64,000 nucleotides of DNA from Pseudorasbora parva. Lineage: Eukaryota; Chordata; Actinopteri; Cypriniformes; Gobionidae. Shown one piece after another: positions 1-11,154 of the stretch. The position numbers and the translations under genes were made by a program. The DNA lies in assembly GCF_024679245.1 (NCBI RefSeq), contig NC_090185.1, forward strand, positions 4,986,964 through 5,050,963, read 5' to 3'. Numbering within the stretch: position 1 is the stretch's first letter; every line of letters starts with the position of its first letter. A model generated the notes under the pieces. It was not told the DNA's origin. It was given only the letters and a program-made list of their open reading frames with translations, and searched no databases.

Positions 1-70
1 CAGGAGATGTGGAAATCTGGTCATTTTTTGTGATCCTTTAGTGAGTATTGTGCAACTTCAATTTACCTCG

Positions 71-3000
71 GTTTACTATGGTTTTACTCCAAAAATCACA
101 GTTAAACGATGGTTACCAAGCAACATCTATGGTAAACTGTCATAAAAGACCATTTGAAGAGAGTTTACTATGGTTTTACTCCAAATATCAGTTAAACGAT
201 GGTTATGAAGCAACATCTATGGTAAACTTTAATAAAAGACCATTTGAAGAGAGTTTACTATGGTTTTACTCCAAATATCACAGTTAAACGATGGTTACCA
301 AGCAACATCTATGGTAAACTGTCATAAAAGACCATTTGAAGAGAGTTTACTATGGTTTTACTCCAAATATCACAGTTAAACGATGGTTACCAAGCAACAT
401 CTATGGTAAACTTTCATAAAAGACCATTTGAAGAGAGTTTACTATGGTTTTACTCCAAATATCACAGTTAAACGATGGTTACCAAGCAACATCTATGGTA
501 AACTTTCATAAAAGACCATTTGAAGAGAGTTTACTATGGTTTTACTCCAAATATCACAGTTAAACGATGGTTACCAAGCAACATCTATGGTAAACTTTCA
601 TAAAAGACCATTTGAAGAGAGTTTACTATGGTTTTACTCCAAATATCACAGTTAAACGATGGTTACCAAGCAACATCTATGGTAAACTTTCATAAAAGAC
701 CATTTGAAGAGAGTTTACTATGGTTTTACTCCAAATATCACAGTTAAACGATGGTTACCAAGCAACATCTATGGTAAACTGTCATAAAAGACCATTTGAA
801 GAGAGTTTACTATGGTTTTACTCCAAATATCACAGTTAAACGATGGTTACCAAGCAACATCTATGGTAAACTTTCATAAAAGACCATTTGAAGAGAGTTT
901 ACTATGGTTTTACTCCAAATATCACAGTTAAACGATGGTTACCAAGCAACATCTATGGTAAACTTTCATAAAAGACCATTTGAAGAGAGTTTACTATGGT
1001 TTTACTCCAAATATCACAGTTAAACGATGGTTACCAAGCAACATCTATGGTAAACTGTCATAAAAGACCATTTGAAGAGAGTTTACTATGGTTTTACTCC
1101 AAATATCACAGTTAAACGATGGTTACCAAGCAACATCTATGGTAAACTGTCATAAAAGACCATTTGAAGAGAGTTTACTATGGTTTTACTCCAAATAATC
1201 ACAGTTAAACGATGGTTACCAAGCAACATCTATGGTAAACTGTCATAAAAGTCCATTTGAAGAGAGTTTACCATGGTTTTACACCAAATATCACAGTTAA
1301 ACGATGGTTACCAAGCAACATCTATGGTAAACTGTCATAAAAGACCATTTGAAGAGAGTTTACTATGGTTTTACTCCAAATATCACAGTTAAACGATGGT
1401 TACCAAGCAACATCTATGGTAAACTTTCATAAAAGACCATTTGAAGAGAGTTTACTATGGTTTTACTCCAAATATCAGTTAAACGATGGTTATGAAGCAA
1501 CATCTATGGTAAACTTTAATAAAAGACCATTTGAAGAGAGTTTACTATGGTTTTACTCCAAATATCACAGTTAAACGATGGTTACCAAGCAACATCTATG
1601 GTAAACTGTCATAAAAGACCATTTGAAGAGAGTTTACTATGGTTTTACTCCAAATATCACAGTTAAACGATGGTTACCAAGCAACATCTATGGTAAACTT
1701 TCATAAAAGACCATTTGAAGAGAGTTTACTATGGTTTTACTCCAAATATCACAGTTAAACGATGGTTACCAAGCAACATCTATGGTAAACTTTCATAAAA
1801 GACCATTTGAAGAGAGTTTACCATGGTTTTACTCCAAATATCACAGTTAAACGATGGTTACCAAGCAACATCTATGGTAAACTTTCATAAAAGACCATTT
1901 GAAGAGAGTTTACCATGGTTTTACTCCAAATATCACAGTTAAACGATGGTTACCAAGCAACATCTATGGTAAACTGTCATAAAAGACCATTTGAAGAGAG
2001 TTTACTATGGTTTTACTCCAAATATCACAGTTAAACGATGGTTACCAAGCAACATCTATGGTAAACTTTCATAAAAGACCATTTGAAGAGAGTTTACTAT
2101 GGTTTTACTCCAAATATCACAGTTAAACGATGGTTACCAAGCAACATCTATGGTAAACTTTCATAAAAGACCATTTGAAGAGAGTTTACTATGGTTTTAC
2201 TCCAAATATCACAGTTAAACGATGGTTACCAAGCAACATCTATGGTAAACTGTCATAAAAGACCATTTGAAGAGAGTTTACTATGGTTTTACTCCAAATA
2301 ATCACAGTTAAACGATGGTTACCAAGCAACATCTATGGTAAACTTTCATAAAAGACCATTTGAAGAGAGTTTACTATGGTTTTACTCCAAATATCACAGT
2401 TAAACGATGGTTACCAAGCAACATCTATGGTAAACTGTCATAAAAGACCATTTGAAGAGAGTTTACTATGGTTTTACTCCAAATATCACAGTTAAACGAT
2501 GGTTACCAAGCAACATCTATGGTAAACTGTCATAAAAGTCCATTTGAAGAGAGTTTACCATGGTTTTACACCAAATATCACAGTTAAACGATGGTTACCA
2601 AGCAACATCTATGGTAAACTGTCATAAAAGACCATTTGAAGAGAGTTTACTATGGTTTTACTCCAAATATCACAGTTAAACGATGGTTACCAAGCAACAT
2701 CTATGGTAAACTTTCATAAAAGACCATTTGAAGAGAGTTTACTATGGTTTTACTCCAAATATCACAGTTAAATGATGGTTACCAAGCAACATCTATGGTA
2801 AACTGTCATAAAAGACCATTTGAAGAGAGTTTACTATGGTTTTACTCCAAATATCACAGTTAAACGATGGTTACCAAGCAACATCTATGGTAAACTTTCA
2901 TAAAAGACCATTTGAAGAGAGTTTACTATGGTTTTACTCCAAATAATCACAGTTAAACGATGGTTACCAAGCAACATCTATGGTAAACTTTCATAAAAGA

Positions 3001-3504
3001 CCATTTGAAGAGAGTTTACTATGGTTTTACTCCAAATATCACAGTTAAACGATGGTTACCAAGCAACATCTATGGTAAACTTTCATAAAAGACCATTTGA
3101 AGAGAGTTTACTATGGTTTTACTCCAAATATCACAGTTAAACGATGGTTACCAAGCAACATCTATGGTAAACTTTCATAAAAGACCATTTGAAGAGAGTT
3201 TACTATGGTTTTACTCCAAATATCACAGTTAAACGATGGTTACCAAGCAACATCTATGGTAAACTTTCATAAAAGACCATTTGAAGAGAGTTTACTATGG
3301 TTTTACTCCAAATATCACAGTTAAACGATGGTTACCAAGCAACATCTATGGTAAACTTTCATAAAAGACCATTTGAAGAGAGTTTACTATGGTTTTACTC
3401 CAAATATCACAGTTAAATGATGGTTACCAGGCAATATCTATGGTAAACTTTCAGAAAAGACCATTTGAAGAGAGTTTACTATGGTTTTACTCCAAATATC
3501 ACAA
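71..3504. repeat. 92-bp tandem array (about 37 units)
   Basis: A head-to-tail array of a 92-bp unit. The phrase atcacagttaaacgatgg recurs every 92 bp, for example at 277 and 369. Units differ mainly at aactGTC versus aactTTC; occasional 90-bp units carry atcagtt and 93-bp units carry aaataatc. Two rare variants recur 1287 bp apart: the 90-bp unit at 181 and 1468, and gtccatttga at 1251 and 2538. That distance is 14 units, indicating a higher-order repeat. Short open frames here are repeat translation, not genes. The array ends where a TTAA-flanked element begins. Bases 1-70 are unclassified flank. Confidence 0.95.
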
Positions 3505-4566
3505 TTAACCCTAATATGTCCTTAGTTTCCTGTTTACACTCAGTGCATTTGGGGTCTATATGAGTGATTGTAAAAAAAATATACATTTTTAATATTACAT
3601 ATAATATATTATTTTTTTTGTTCACTTCTCATCTATACAGTAATGCTGTGTTTTTGGATATTCAAAGTACTTTTGTACCTATTTACCACACAAATCCTCA
3701 TTTATACCATTAGCTTGCGTGTGAAATATCAATTTTTTATGAAAAAAATACTTAAATCATGATCTAAATTAAAATGAATTTGTTTTTTGGATATTGATAT
3801 AGGTGTTAGCTGTACAATTCTGCCATCTGTTGGTCAAAGACAAACTTGAAGGAATTACAATTTAAGAAAGAAATTGTTTTGTCCATAGGGGGCAATAGAG
3901 ATCCATTCATTTTACTGGATGTGGCCAACTGCTCATATCATAACTTTTGTTATACATTTTGTGAATTTATACATGTATAAACATTATACAAGACATAAAA
4001 AAATAAATATTCCTTTAAATAGTAGAATTTTGGTAGTTTTTGATAAGTTTTGAAATGTCTGTTTTAACAAAATACCACATAAATCGCCACATAAGAAACA
4101 CCTAAAGTACAAGACTTAGAATCGGATTGTAGTTGAATATTATTTATTTTAATGAACCAAATGTGGAAAAAAATTATTAACTTTAGAATTTTGAAGATAT
4201 TAATTTAATAATATATATATAAAAAAACAGCAGCAATATGCATAAATGACCAGGAGTGAAGAATGAACATTGAATAACAATATAATTTTTTGATAATCAA
4301 ATTCTGAACACTGACCATAAAAGCAATAACTAGCTACAAAAATTATTACATAATTCACATGGTAAAAAAGCAGTTCAGAATGTTGTGAATGAACATGTAT
4401 CATGAACAAAAATCAGTCCATGCTCTGGCCCTCTTTTGTATGGGAATATATGTTATGGGAACAATTACTTTGCTTTCAAAACAAAGTTGCAGCTCTTAGA
4501 TCTCAGAGTAAACTTTCTCAAAGTTGAACGGGTCAGTTTCCTTTCATCTCTCCCTTGCTCTCTCTG

Positions 4567-5168
<602 letters not shown>

Positions 5169-5170
5169 AG

Positions 5171-5466
5171 TGAGCATGTCTTTTCTACATTGCATTTTTG
5201 CTCTAGTACCAGGCCTTCATTTCTGTGTAGAAATTTTCAGATTTTTTTCTGGAATTATTGATTTTATTTGTCAATTTCTAAAAAAAATGCATTCAATTGG
5301 AGTCACTCCTGTGTGTTTGTTTATGTGTGTTTGTGTGCATGAGCATGTGTGTGTGCAAGTGATCATGTTCGTTCCACTTTACATTTGTGCTCTAGTACCA
5401 GGGCTTCATTGTGGTATGGAAATTTTCAGATTTATTCTGGATTTATATATTTTTTTTGACAAATGA
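5171..5466 (+). repeat. imperfect tandem duplication (two copies)
   Basis: Two related segments of about 120 bp share the phrase ctctagtaccagg followed by cttcatt and an aaattttcagattt stretch (around 5201 and 5391). Both are preceded by GT-rich DNA. This is probably internal duplication of the surrounding TTAA-flanked element. No coding function is seen. Confidence 0.7.
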
Positions 5467-5739
5467 AAAATAAAAAACAAATTTTTTTCGATTTTCCCAT
5501 TCATTTCAATGTGGGGTCATATTGACCCCAAAGCTCCTGAGTGTGACAAATTTTTTTACATGCCTTTAGAACAACCGAATCAAGCCCAGTTTTTTGTGCA
5601 TGTACAGATAGATAACTTAGGAAAAGTCACAAAGTTTTATTCCACTGAGATAAAGGGAACCATTTTTTTTAACTAAAGAAAAGTGCTTTGGGGTCATATA
5701 GACCCCAGAGCACAAACTAGGGTTAAACAATCAATGAGA

Positions 5740-6095
5740 TAATCAGGGTTTGGCTTGGTAAGTCCATTTACTAACATCAAAATATTTCATTATGTCTTGC
5801 AAAACGCATGGGTTACTCTAATAATGAATAAACAGACTTTATTTTGATGTGATTTCTAATCTCTTGGAAAAAAGATGAAACTCCCACCGGATGCTGAGGT
5901 TAATTCACGACTGCCCGAAAATAACTCATTATCCTTAAGTAACGGGTATGGAAAATCATTTAATTAAAGTGAAAGGTTCATTGTTTCTGCTGTAATATCT
6001 GGGCCCTTAAAGAGCTGTGGGAATGGGATCTTGACGATTTATTAGATTAATTTTGTTTGGTAAGAGGCCAGGGAGAAAAACTTTAATAAGAACCA
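5740..6095. other. unique island, candidate conserved non-coding DNA
   Basis: This non-repetitive stretch of mixed composition lies between a transposon and an AT-rich tract. It contains homeodomain-type AT cores (catttaattaaagtg, tagattaattttg) and a ggcccttaaagagctgtgg segment. It has no open frame of note and no terminal repeats. Its texture resembles vertebrate conserved non-coding elements, but conservation cannot be tested here. Confidence 0.3.
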
Positions 6096-6099
6096 GGAC

Positions 6100-6383
6100 A
6101 CTTTTTTCTGTTCTAAAATTAATAAAATGTAATTAAAAAATAAATAAATAAACTAATAAAAAATTTTAAAAAGTATTTTAATATTATAATAAATTAAATT
6201 ACGCTAATAAAATAAAAAGTAAAACTATATATAAAATAAGTTATAATAAACTATGCCAATGAAAAATGGTTTGTAATATAATATAATGAGACAAAGAACA
6301 AAATCACCATAAAAAGTAAAATATTTAAATGAAATCTTAAACAATGAAAATGCTAATTAAAAAACATTTATAAAAAAATAATA
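6100..6383. other. AT-rich low-complexity tract
   Basis: Composed largely of A-rich runs (aaataaataaataaac and similar) with no inverted ends, open frame or unit periodicity that I can define. Confidence 0.7.
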
Positions 6384-6960
6384 ATGTTTGTTATTTACAT
6401 ATCTCTATCAGAAATAGACACCTCAACGTCACTCTGGCTCAAACACGAGCTCTCCGGAGTCTCTCCTGATGTCCCGTCGCTGACAGCCGGAAGTGCTCCA
6501 CATTTATCCAGCGTAGCTCGTGTTGTTCATCTTCCTAAAATGCGAGCGCATCACTCTAAGTGTGCTGTTGATGGGGAGTGTGTACTGTACTCAACGAAGA
6601 ACCACCTAAAATCTCTCTCGTACCTTCTTTACGGTCTCATGGAGGATGTGGGGGATGTTTCTGAAGACGTAACAGCATGCGTTCACACCGGGGGACTTTT
6701 ATTCCAGCATCTCAGAAGGTCCGAATTCTGCTTTCATACCAGTTCCGCGGGTCATTAACCGGAGAGAAGAGAGGTGCCATGGGTCGAATCAAACCGAGAT
6801 ACGTCAACCTGCTGGGTGCCTGTGAACAGAACATACCAATGGATCTACAAACATTCACCACTATAACACCAAGTCATGATATCATTGAGAAATTTTACTT
6901 AAACAGGGCTCGACATTAACGCTTACAAGTGGATATTTTGAAGGGAAGTTAAAGGGAACT
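6384..6960 (+). other. GC-richer block with unassigned open frames
   Basis: An abrupt shift from AT-rich DNA to GC- and CpG-richer sequence. It holds a 124-codon frame at 6384-6758 and an overlapping 80-codon frame at 6677-6919 in another phase. I recognise no domain in either. The overlap in different phases and the lack of splice or promoter context argue against a functional gene. The tail (gggctcgacattaacg, then acttgcctgaccggac) resembles a repeat seen widely in fish. A decayed transposon is the more likely source; this is inference. Confidence 0.3.
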
Positions 6961-7138
6961 TTACTTGCCTGACCGGACAAGTGTCCTGATTAAAACAATA
7001 ATAACAACAAAATAACTAGGGCAACACCAAAACTAGAGAATTACTCAGATTTTATTTTATTTCGTGTAAGTGGTGTTTGATAGTGGATGATAATAATAGT
7101 ATGTAAATGAAACTCATATGAGAGTTAAGAAACATTAA

Positions 7139-7490
7139 AAAAAGACCATTAGAAGAGAGTTTACTATGGTTTTACTCCAAATATCAAAGTTAAACGATGG
7201 TTACCAAGCAAAATCTATGGTAAACTTTCATAAAAGACCATTAGAAGAGAGTTTACTATGGTTTTACTCCAAATATCACAGTTAAACGATGGTTACCAAG
7301 CAACATTTATGGCAGAAAAACATGATAAATGTTCATGAAAGTGAAATTCTAGATGGCCTTTCAATTATGCTCCAACAAATACCACAATAAACCAGTTACC
7401 ACACAAGTACCCCTTGTAACTTTTCATAGAAAGTGATTTTACCACAAATACCACATTAAATAGTGGTTATCATCCAATAATCATCATGCC
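7139..7490 (+). repeat. diverged relatives of the 92-bp array unit
   Basis: Two units spaced exactly 92 bp (7141-7312) match the array at 71-3504 but share ccattagaag where array units have ccatttgaag. They are followed by two much more diverged units with ctccaacaaataccacaat (about 7370) and accacaaataccacatt (about 7440). The gradient from good to poor matches suggests an older, unamplified locus of the same repeat family. Confidence 0.8.
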
Positions 7491-7499
7491 TCTATGATG

Positions 7500-8573
7500 T
7501 TGTAAATATAATCATACTGATTAACAGCCGTTTGGCGACAAAAGCAGAGAATAAAATGGAAAGCAAAGACTTGAACTCGTTTTCAGACGACAGCACTTCG
7601 GCGTGTCTCAACCTCGTCTTCCTCATATGCGGTCTTTCCGCTCACAAACATCTGTGCATTTTTTAAAGGTGGGTTACTATGGCAACTGCTAGAGCATCTC
7701 TTACAAGATGATGGAGAGACACAAACTCAGCAGGAAGAGAGAGAGAATGAGAGAGTCGGATGAACGCATTTCTTTTGTAAATGCCACTGAGACACAGGAG
7801 AAACTGAACCTGGAACAAGCAGGAACTACTGCGCTTAAGTAGCCCTTTACCCACGCATGAACATCACGTTAGAGATTAAAATTAAATCAGTCAATCTGAT
7901 AAATGATCTTGTGTTTGACAGTATCGCGCAGCTCTCAAATGTTATTACAAAGCTTTTAAAAAAATGTACGCAAGAATTAAAATATCAGTAAAAAATATTT
8001 GTTAAATCAAGGCATGGTTTATAAAATGCTGTTAGAAAAATAATATCAAATGTATTTATCCTTTTTTGTTACATTTTTATAATGATAATTATAAACCAAA
8101 ATGAATCATCTCACGCAAAGAAAATATCACAAAATGAAATTGACATGTTATTAATGGTTCTTAAGCGGCAAATAGAAAGTCCATTAAAATTATTGCTATA
8201 TTAACAACAGTGGCTATTTCAATGAAATGAAAAAAGTATTCATCATAAATACTTGCTAAATCGCATACGCATACAAAATACCTAATATTAAAATTATTTA
8301 ATATCTAATATTAAGGGCTCAAGGAAATCCGTTTTATTTCCCAAATTCTGTTTTGGATTCTTTTATGTCTAATGTTTAAATGCATTACTTGCTTATTACT
8401 TTCTTAGATTTATGCAATACTGTTTATTTTTAATAATACTTATTGTTTTATTTATTTATTTAAACCAAATGTTGTGTTTTAAATTTCTGGATTCCATTGT
8501 AATTGTTTAATAAAATTTAATTAATAAATTATTAAACAATCAATGAGTTAGGAATCAGTTCTATTAAATGAAT
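7500..8573. other. unassigned, mostly AT-rich sequence
   Basis: A moderately GC region (7510-7860) is followed by AT-rich DNA. I see no recognisable gene, terminal inverted repeat or tandem array. A 63-codon minus-strand frame at 7663-7854 has no domain I recognise. Confidence 0.4.
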
Positions 8574-9716
8574 TGGGGTTCTATTCTATGGGGTTACGGT
8601 CAGGCGAGTTTGCTGGCCAATTAAGAACAGGGATACTATGGTCCTCAAACCAGGTACTGGTTGCTTTGGCACTGTGTGCAGGTGCCAAGTCCTGTTGGAA
8701 AATGAAATCTGAATCTCCATAAAGTTGGTCAGCAGCAGGAAGCATGAAGTGCTCCAAAACTTCCTGATATACAGCTATGTTGACCGTGGACTTCAGAAAA
8801 CACAGTGGACCAACACGAGCAGATGACATGGCACCCCAAACCATCACTGACAGTGGAAACTTTACACTGGACCTCATGCAGCGTGGATTTTGTGCCTCTC
8901 CTCTCTTCCTCCAGACTCGGGGACCCTGATTTCCAAAGGAAATGCAAAATTTACTTTCATCAGAGAACATAACTTTGTACTACTCAGCAGTCCTTTTTGT
9001 CTTTAGCCCAGGCGAGACGCTTCTGACGCTGTCTGTTGTTCAAGAGTGGCTTGACACAAGGAATGCGAGCTGAAACACGTCTTGCATACGTCTGTGTGCA
9101 GTGGTTCTTGAAGCACTGACTCCAGCTGCAGTCCACTCTTTGTGAATCTCCCCCACATTTTTGAATGGGTTTTGTTTCACAATCCTCTCCAGGCTCCAGT
9201 TATCCCCATTGCTTGTACACTTTTTTTTACCACATCTTTTCCTTCCCTTAACCTCTCTATTAATGTGCTTGGACACAGAGCTCTGTGAACCGCCATCCTC
9301 TTTTGACTTTTGTAATGACCTTTTGTGTCTTGCCCTCCTTGTGCAAGGTCTCAGTGGTCGTCTTTTAGACAGCTGTCTAGTCAGCAGTCTTCCCCATGAT
9401 TGTGTCACCTACAGAACTAGACTGAGAGAACATTTAAAGGCCTTTGCAGGTGTTTTGAGTTAATTAGCTGATTCAAGTGTGGCACCAGGTGTCAATATTA
9501 AACCTTTTCACAATATTCAAATTTTCTGAGGTACTGATTTTGGGATTTTCCTTAGTTGTCAATTACAATCAATCATCAACATAAAAAAAGAAAAGAAATA
9601 AACACTTGAAATATATCAGTCTGTGTGTAATGAATGAATATAATATACAAGTTTCACTTTTTGAACGGAATTAGTGAGATAAATGTAATTTTTGATGATA
9701 TTACCAGCATTTGTAG
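8574..9716 (-). mobile_element. Tc1-like transposon, truncated at its 3' end
   Basis: The long terminal-repeat end survives on the right (about 9490-9716) and contains the phrase cagtctgtgtgtaatgaatg. The transposase remains read leftwards from about 9408 to 8581. Sequence similarity stops just after the NPIE codons near 8580, so the C-terminal end of the gene and the other inverted repeat are missing. It is flanked by AT-rich DNA on the left and a GT microsatellite on the right. Confidence 0.85.
8581..9408 (-). pseudogene. Tc1-type DD34E transposase pseudogene
   Basis: The transposase would cut and paste the element at TA sites in the nucleus. The N-terminal helix-turn-helix half lies in a 122-codon frame (9408-9040). 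The DDE catalytic half lies in a separate 129-codon frame (8970-8581) containing SDES, QQDLAPAH and NPIE. Exactly 34 residues separate the second D from the E, the classical Tc1 spacing. Between the halves the expected tryptophan before SDES is a TAG stop, and there are further frame breaks. All three acidic residues persist but the gene is interrupted and truncated, so it cannot make an intact protein. Confidence 0.92.
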
Positions 9717-9758
9717 AGAGGCAGAGGCTGAAAACACAGCTAGTGTCTTGTGCTTCAG

Positions 9759-9924
9759 TGTGTGTGTGTGTGTCTATGTCTATAACCACGTCTGCGGCGT
9801 TCACACAGAAACATGCAGGATTCATATTTAATATTTCGGTTTCATATTCACATACACTAGTGTATATGCGGTTTGATTTAAGTGTAATGATTTATTCATC
9901 AAAAATTTGACAAAATCTGTGAAA

Positions 9925-9969
<45 letters not shown>

Positions 9970-10029
9970 TGAGAGAGAGAGAGAGCGCGTGTGTGTGTGT
10001 GCGCGTGTGAGAGAGAGCGAGAGAGAGAG

Positions 10030-10062
<33 letters not shown>
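9759..10062. repeat. (GT)n with interspersed (GA)n
   Basis: A short GT tract at 9759-9774 is followed by a long compound tract at 9928-10062 alternating GT runs with GA runs. This is low-complexity DNA and the open frames across it are artefacts. Confidence 0.95.
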
Positions 10063-10064
<2 letters not shown>

Positions 10065-10089
10065 AGGGGCAGTGTAGGGGGATAGAATG

Positions 10090-10600
10090 TACAGTTTGTA
10101 TGGTATAAAAACCATAACGTCTATGGAGAGTACCCAAAAAGATAGTGAACCAGACGTACGCGTGTGTGTGCTTGAGTGTGAGTGCGCGCGCTTGTGTGTG
10201 TCAGAAACAACTGAATCTGCTCTTACAGGCGGCCGTTTGTTTAATGGCTTCCTCTGCTGTGCTAATCAAACACACGCTTGACGGATTCGCAGAAACCACT
10301 GCATCTTATTTCCCGCGCTTAAGCAGAGAGAGTCACACAATCTGCTGGTGTAGCGACAAGGACGGTCGAGGGCTTTCGGCTGAGTGGAAATTCAGCCTGT
10401 TCAGCAAATACGAGCCGGCGTTCGTGCTCTGGGTACGCAAAGGGGTGAAGCGCTGCTCTCAGATCAGTTTACTGTAGCTAAACGGCTCCAAACGCTACAG
10501 ATGCACTTCTCAGAGGAACACAGAGCAGTCTTCTTTGTTGCTTTGGTCAAACTTCCTGCTTCTATGACAGGGACTCTGTAAAAAGCAATCAAGCTGTGTA
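10090..10600. other. unique GC-richer island
   Basis: Non-repetitive sequence of higher GC than its surroundings, with a short GT-rich stretch at 10160-10200. It carries open frames at 10145-10477 and 10384-10581 in different phases with no recognisable domain. Candidate non-coding regulatory or simply unique DNA; I cannot separate these here. Confidence 0.3.
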
Positions 10601-10649
10601 CATTGTTTACATATAAGCTAACAATGAGCATTTATGAATCTCGGCTACA

Positions 10650-10925
10650 GTATGGGAGAGTGGGGTAAAGTGAGACATTTAACATTTGCTCCCCTCTAAG
10701 CAAGCTAAAGTTATATATGAGTAAAATTGACACATTTCCCATTGATTCGGGATGTGTCCTAGCAATGGAATTATCAGAATGTATTCAGGATGAAAGTAAG
10801 TGAAAATATGAATTTTTTTTTTTTTTTTAAGTCATCTTGTGTCTTACCCCAACGTAGGGGTAAACTGAGACAAGATCAGAGAAATCAAGGGGGTAAAGTG
10901 AACCACTTACTTTTCCTACTCTGAA
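10650..10925 (+). repeat. dispersed repeat with GGGGTAAAGTGAGAC motif
   Basis: The phrases ggggtaaagtgagaca (about 10661), ccccaacgtaggggtaaactgagaca (about 10847) and gggggtaaagtgaacc (about 10890) recur within 250 bp. This motif is familiar from interspersed fish repeats. I cannot define boundaries or a superfamily. Confidence 0.5.
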
Positions 10926-11154
10926 ACTACCATAACAACACATGTTGTAACAGTTTGAATCCTGACAGCTAGCTTGGCAACCACACACACCAGAGCTAAT
11001 GTTGGACTAGTAACAGAATCATGGGGATTGGTCAATTAAGAAAAGAAGGAAAAAAAAGAATTCTAAAAACAAAATCAAATACTACATAAAATAATTCAAA
11101 ATGTTTTAATTAACATTCAAATGACAGATAGAACCAGTTAGATTAGAACACAGT

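Noticed and set aside
71..3504. CRISPR-like regularly spaced repeats
   Set aside because: Units are contiguous tandem copies of the whole 92 bp with no unique spacers, and the genome is eukaryotic.
6384..6758. Host gene exon (124 codons)
   Set aside because: No recognisable domain, no convincing splice sites, an overlapping frame in another phase and repeat-like sequence following it.
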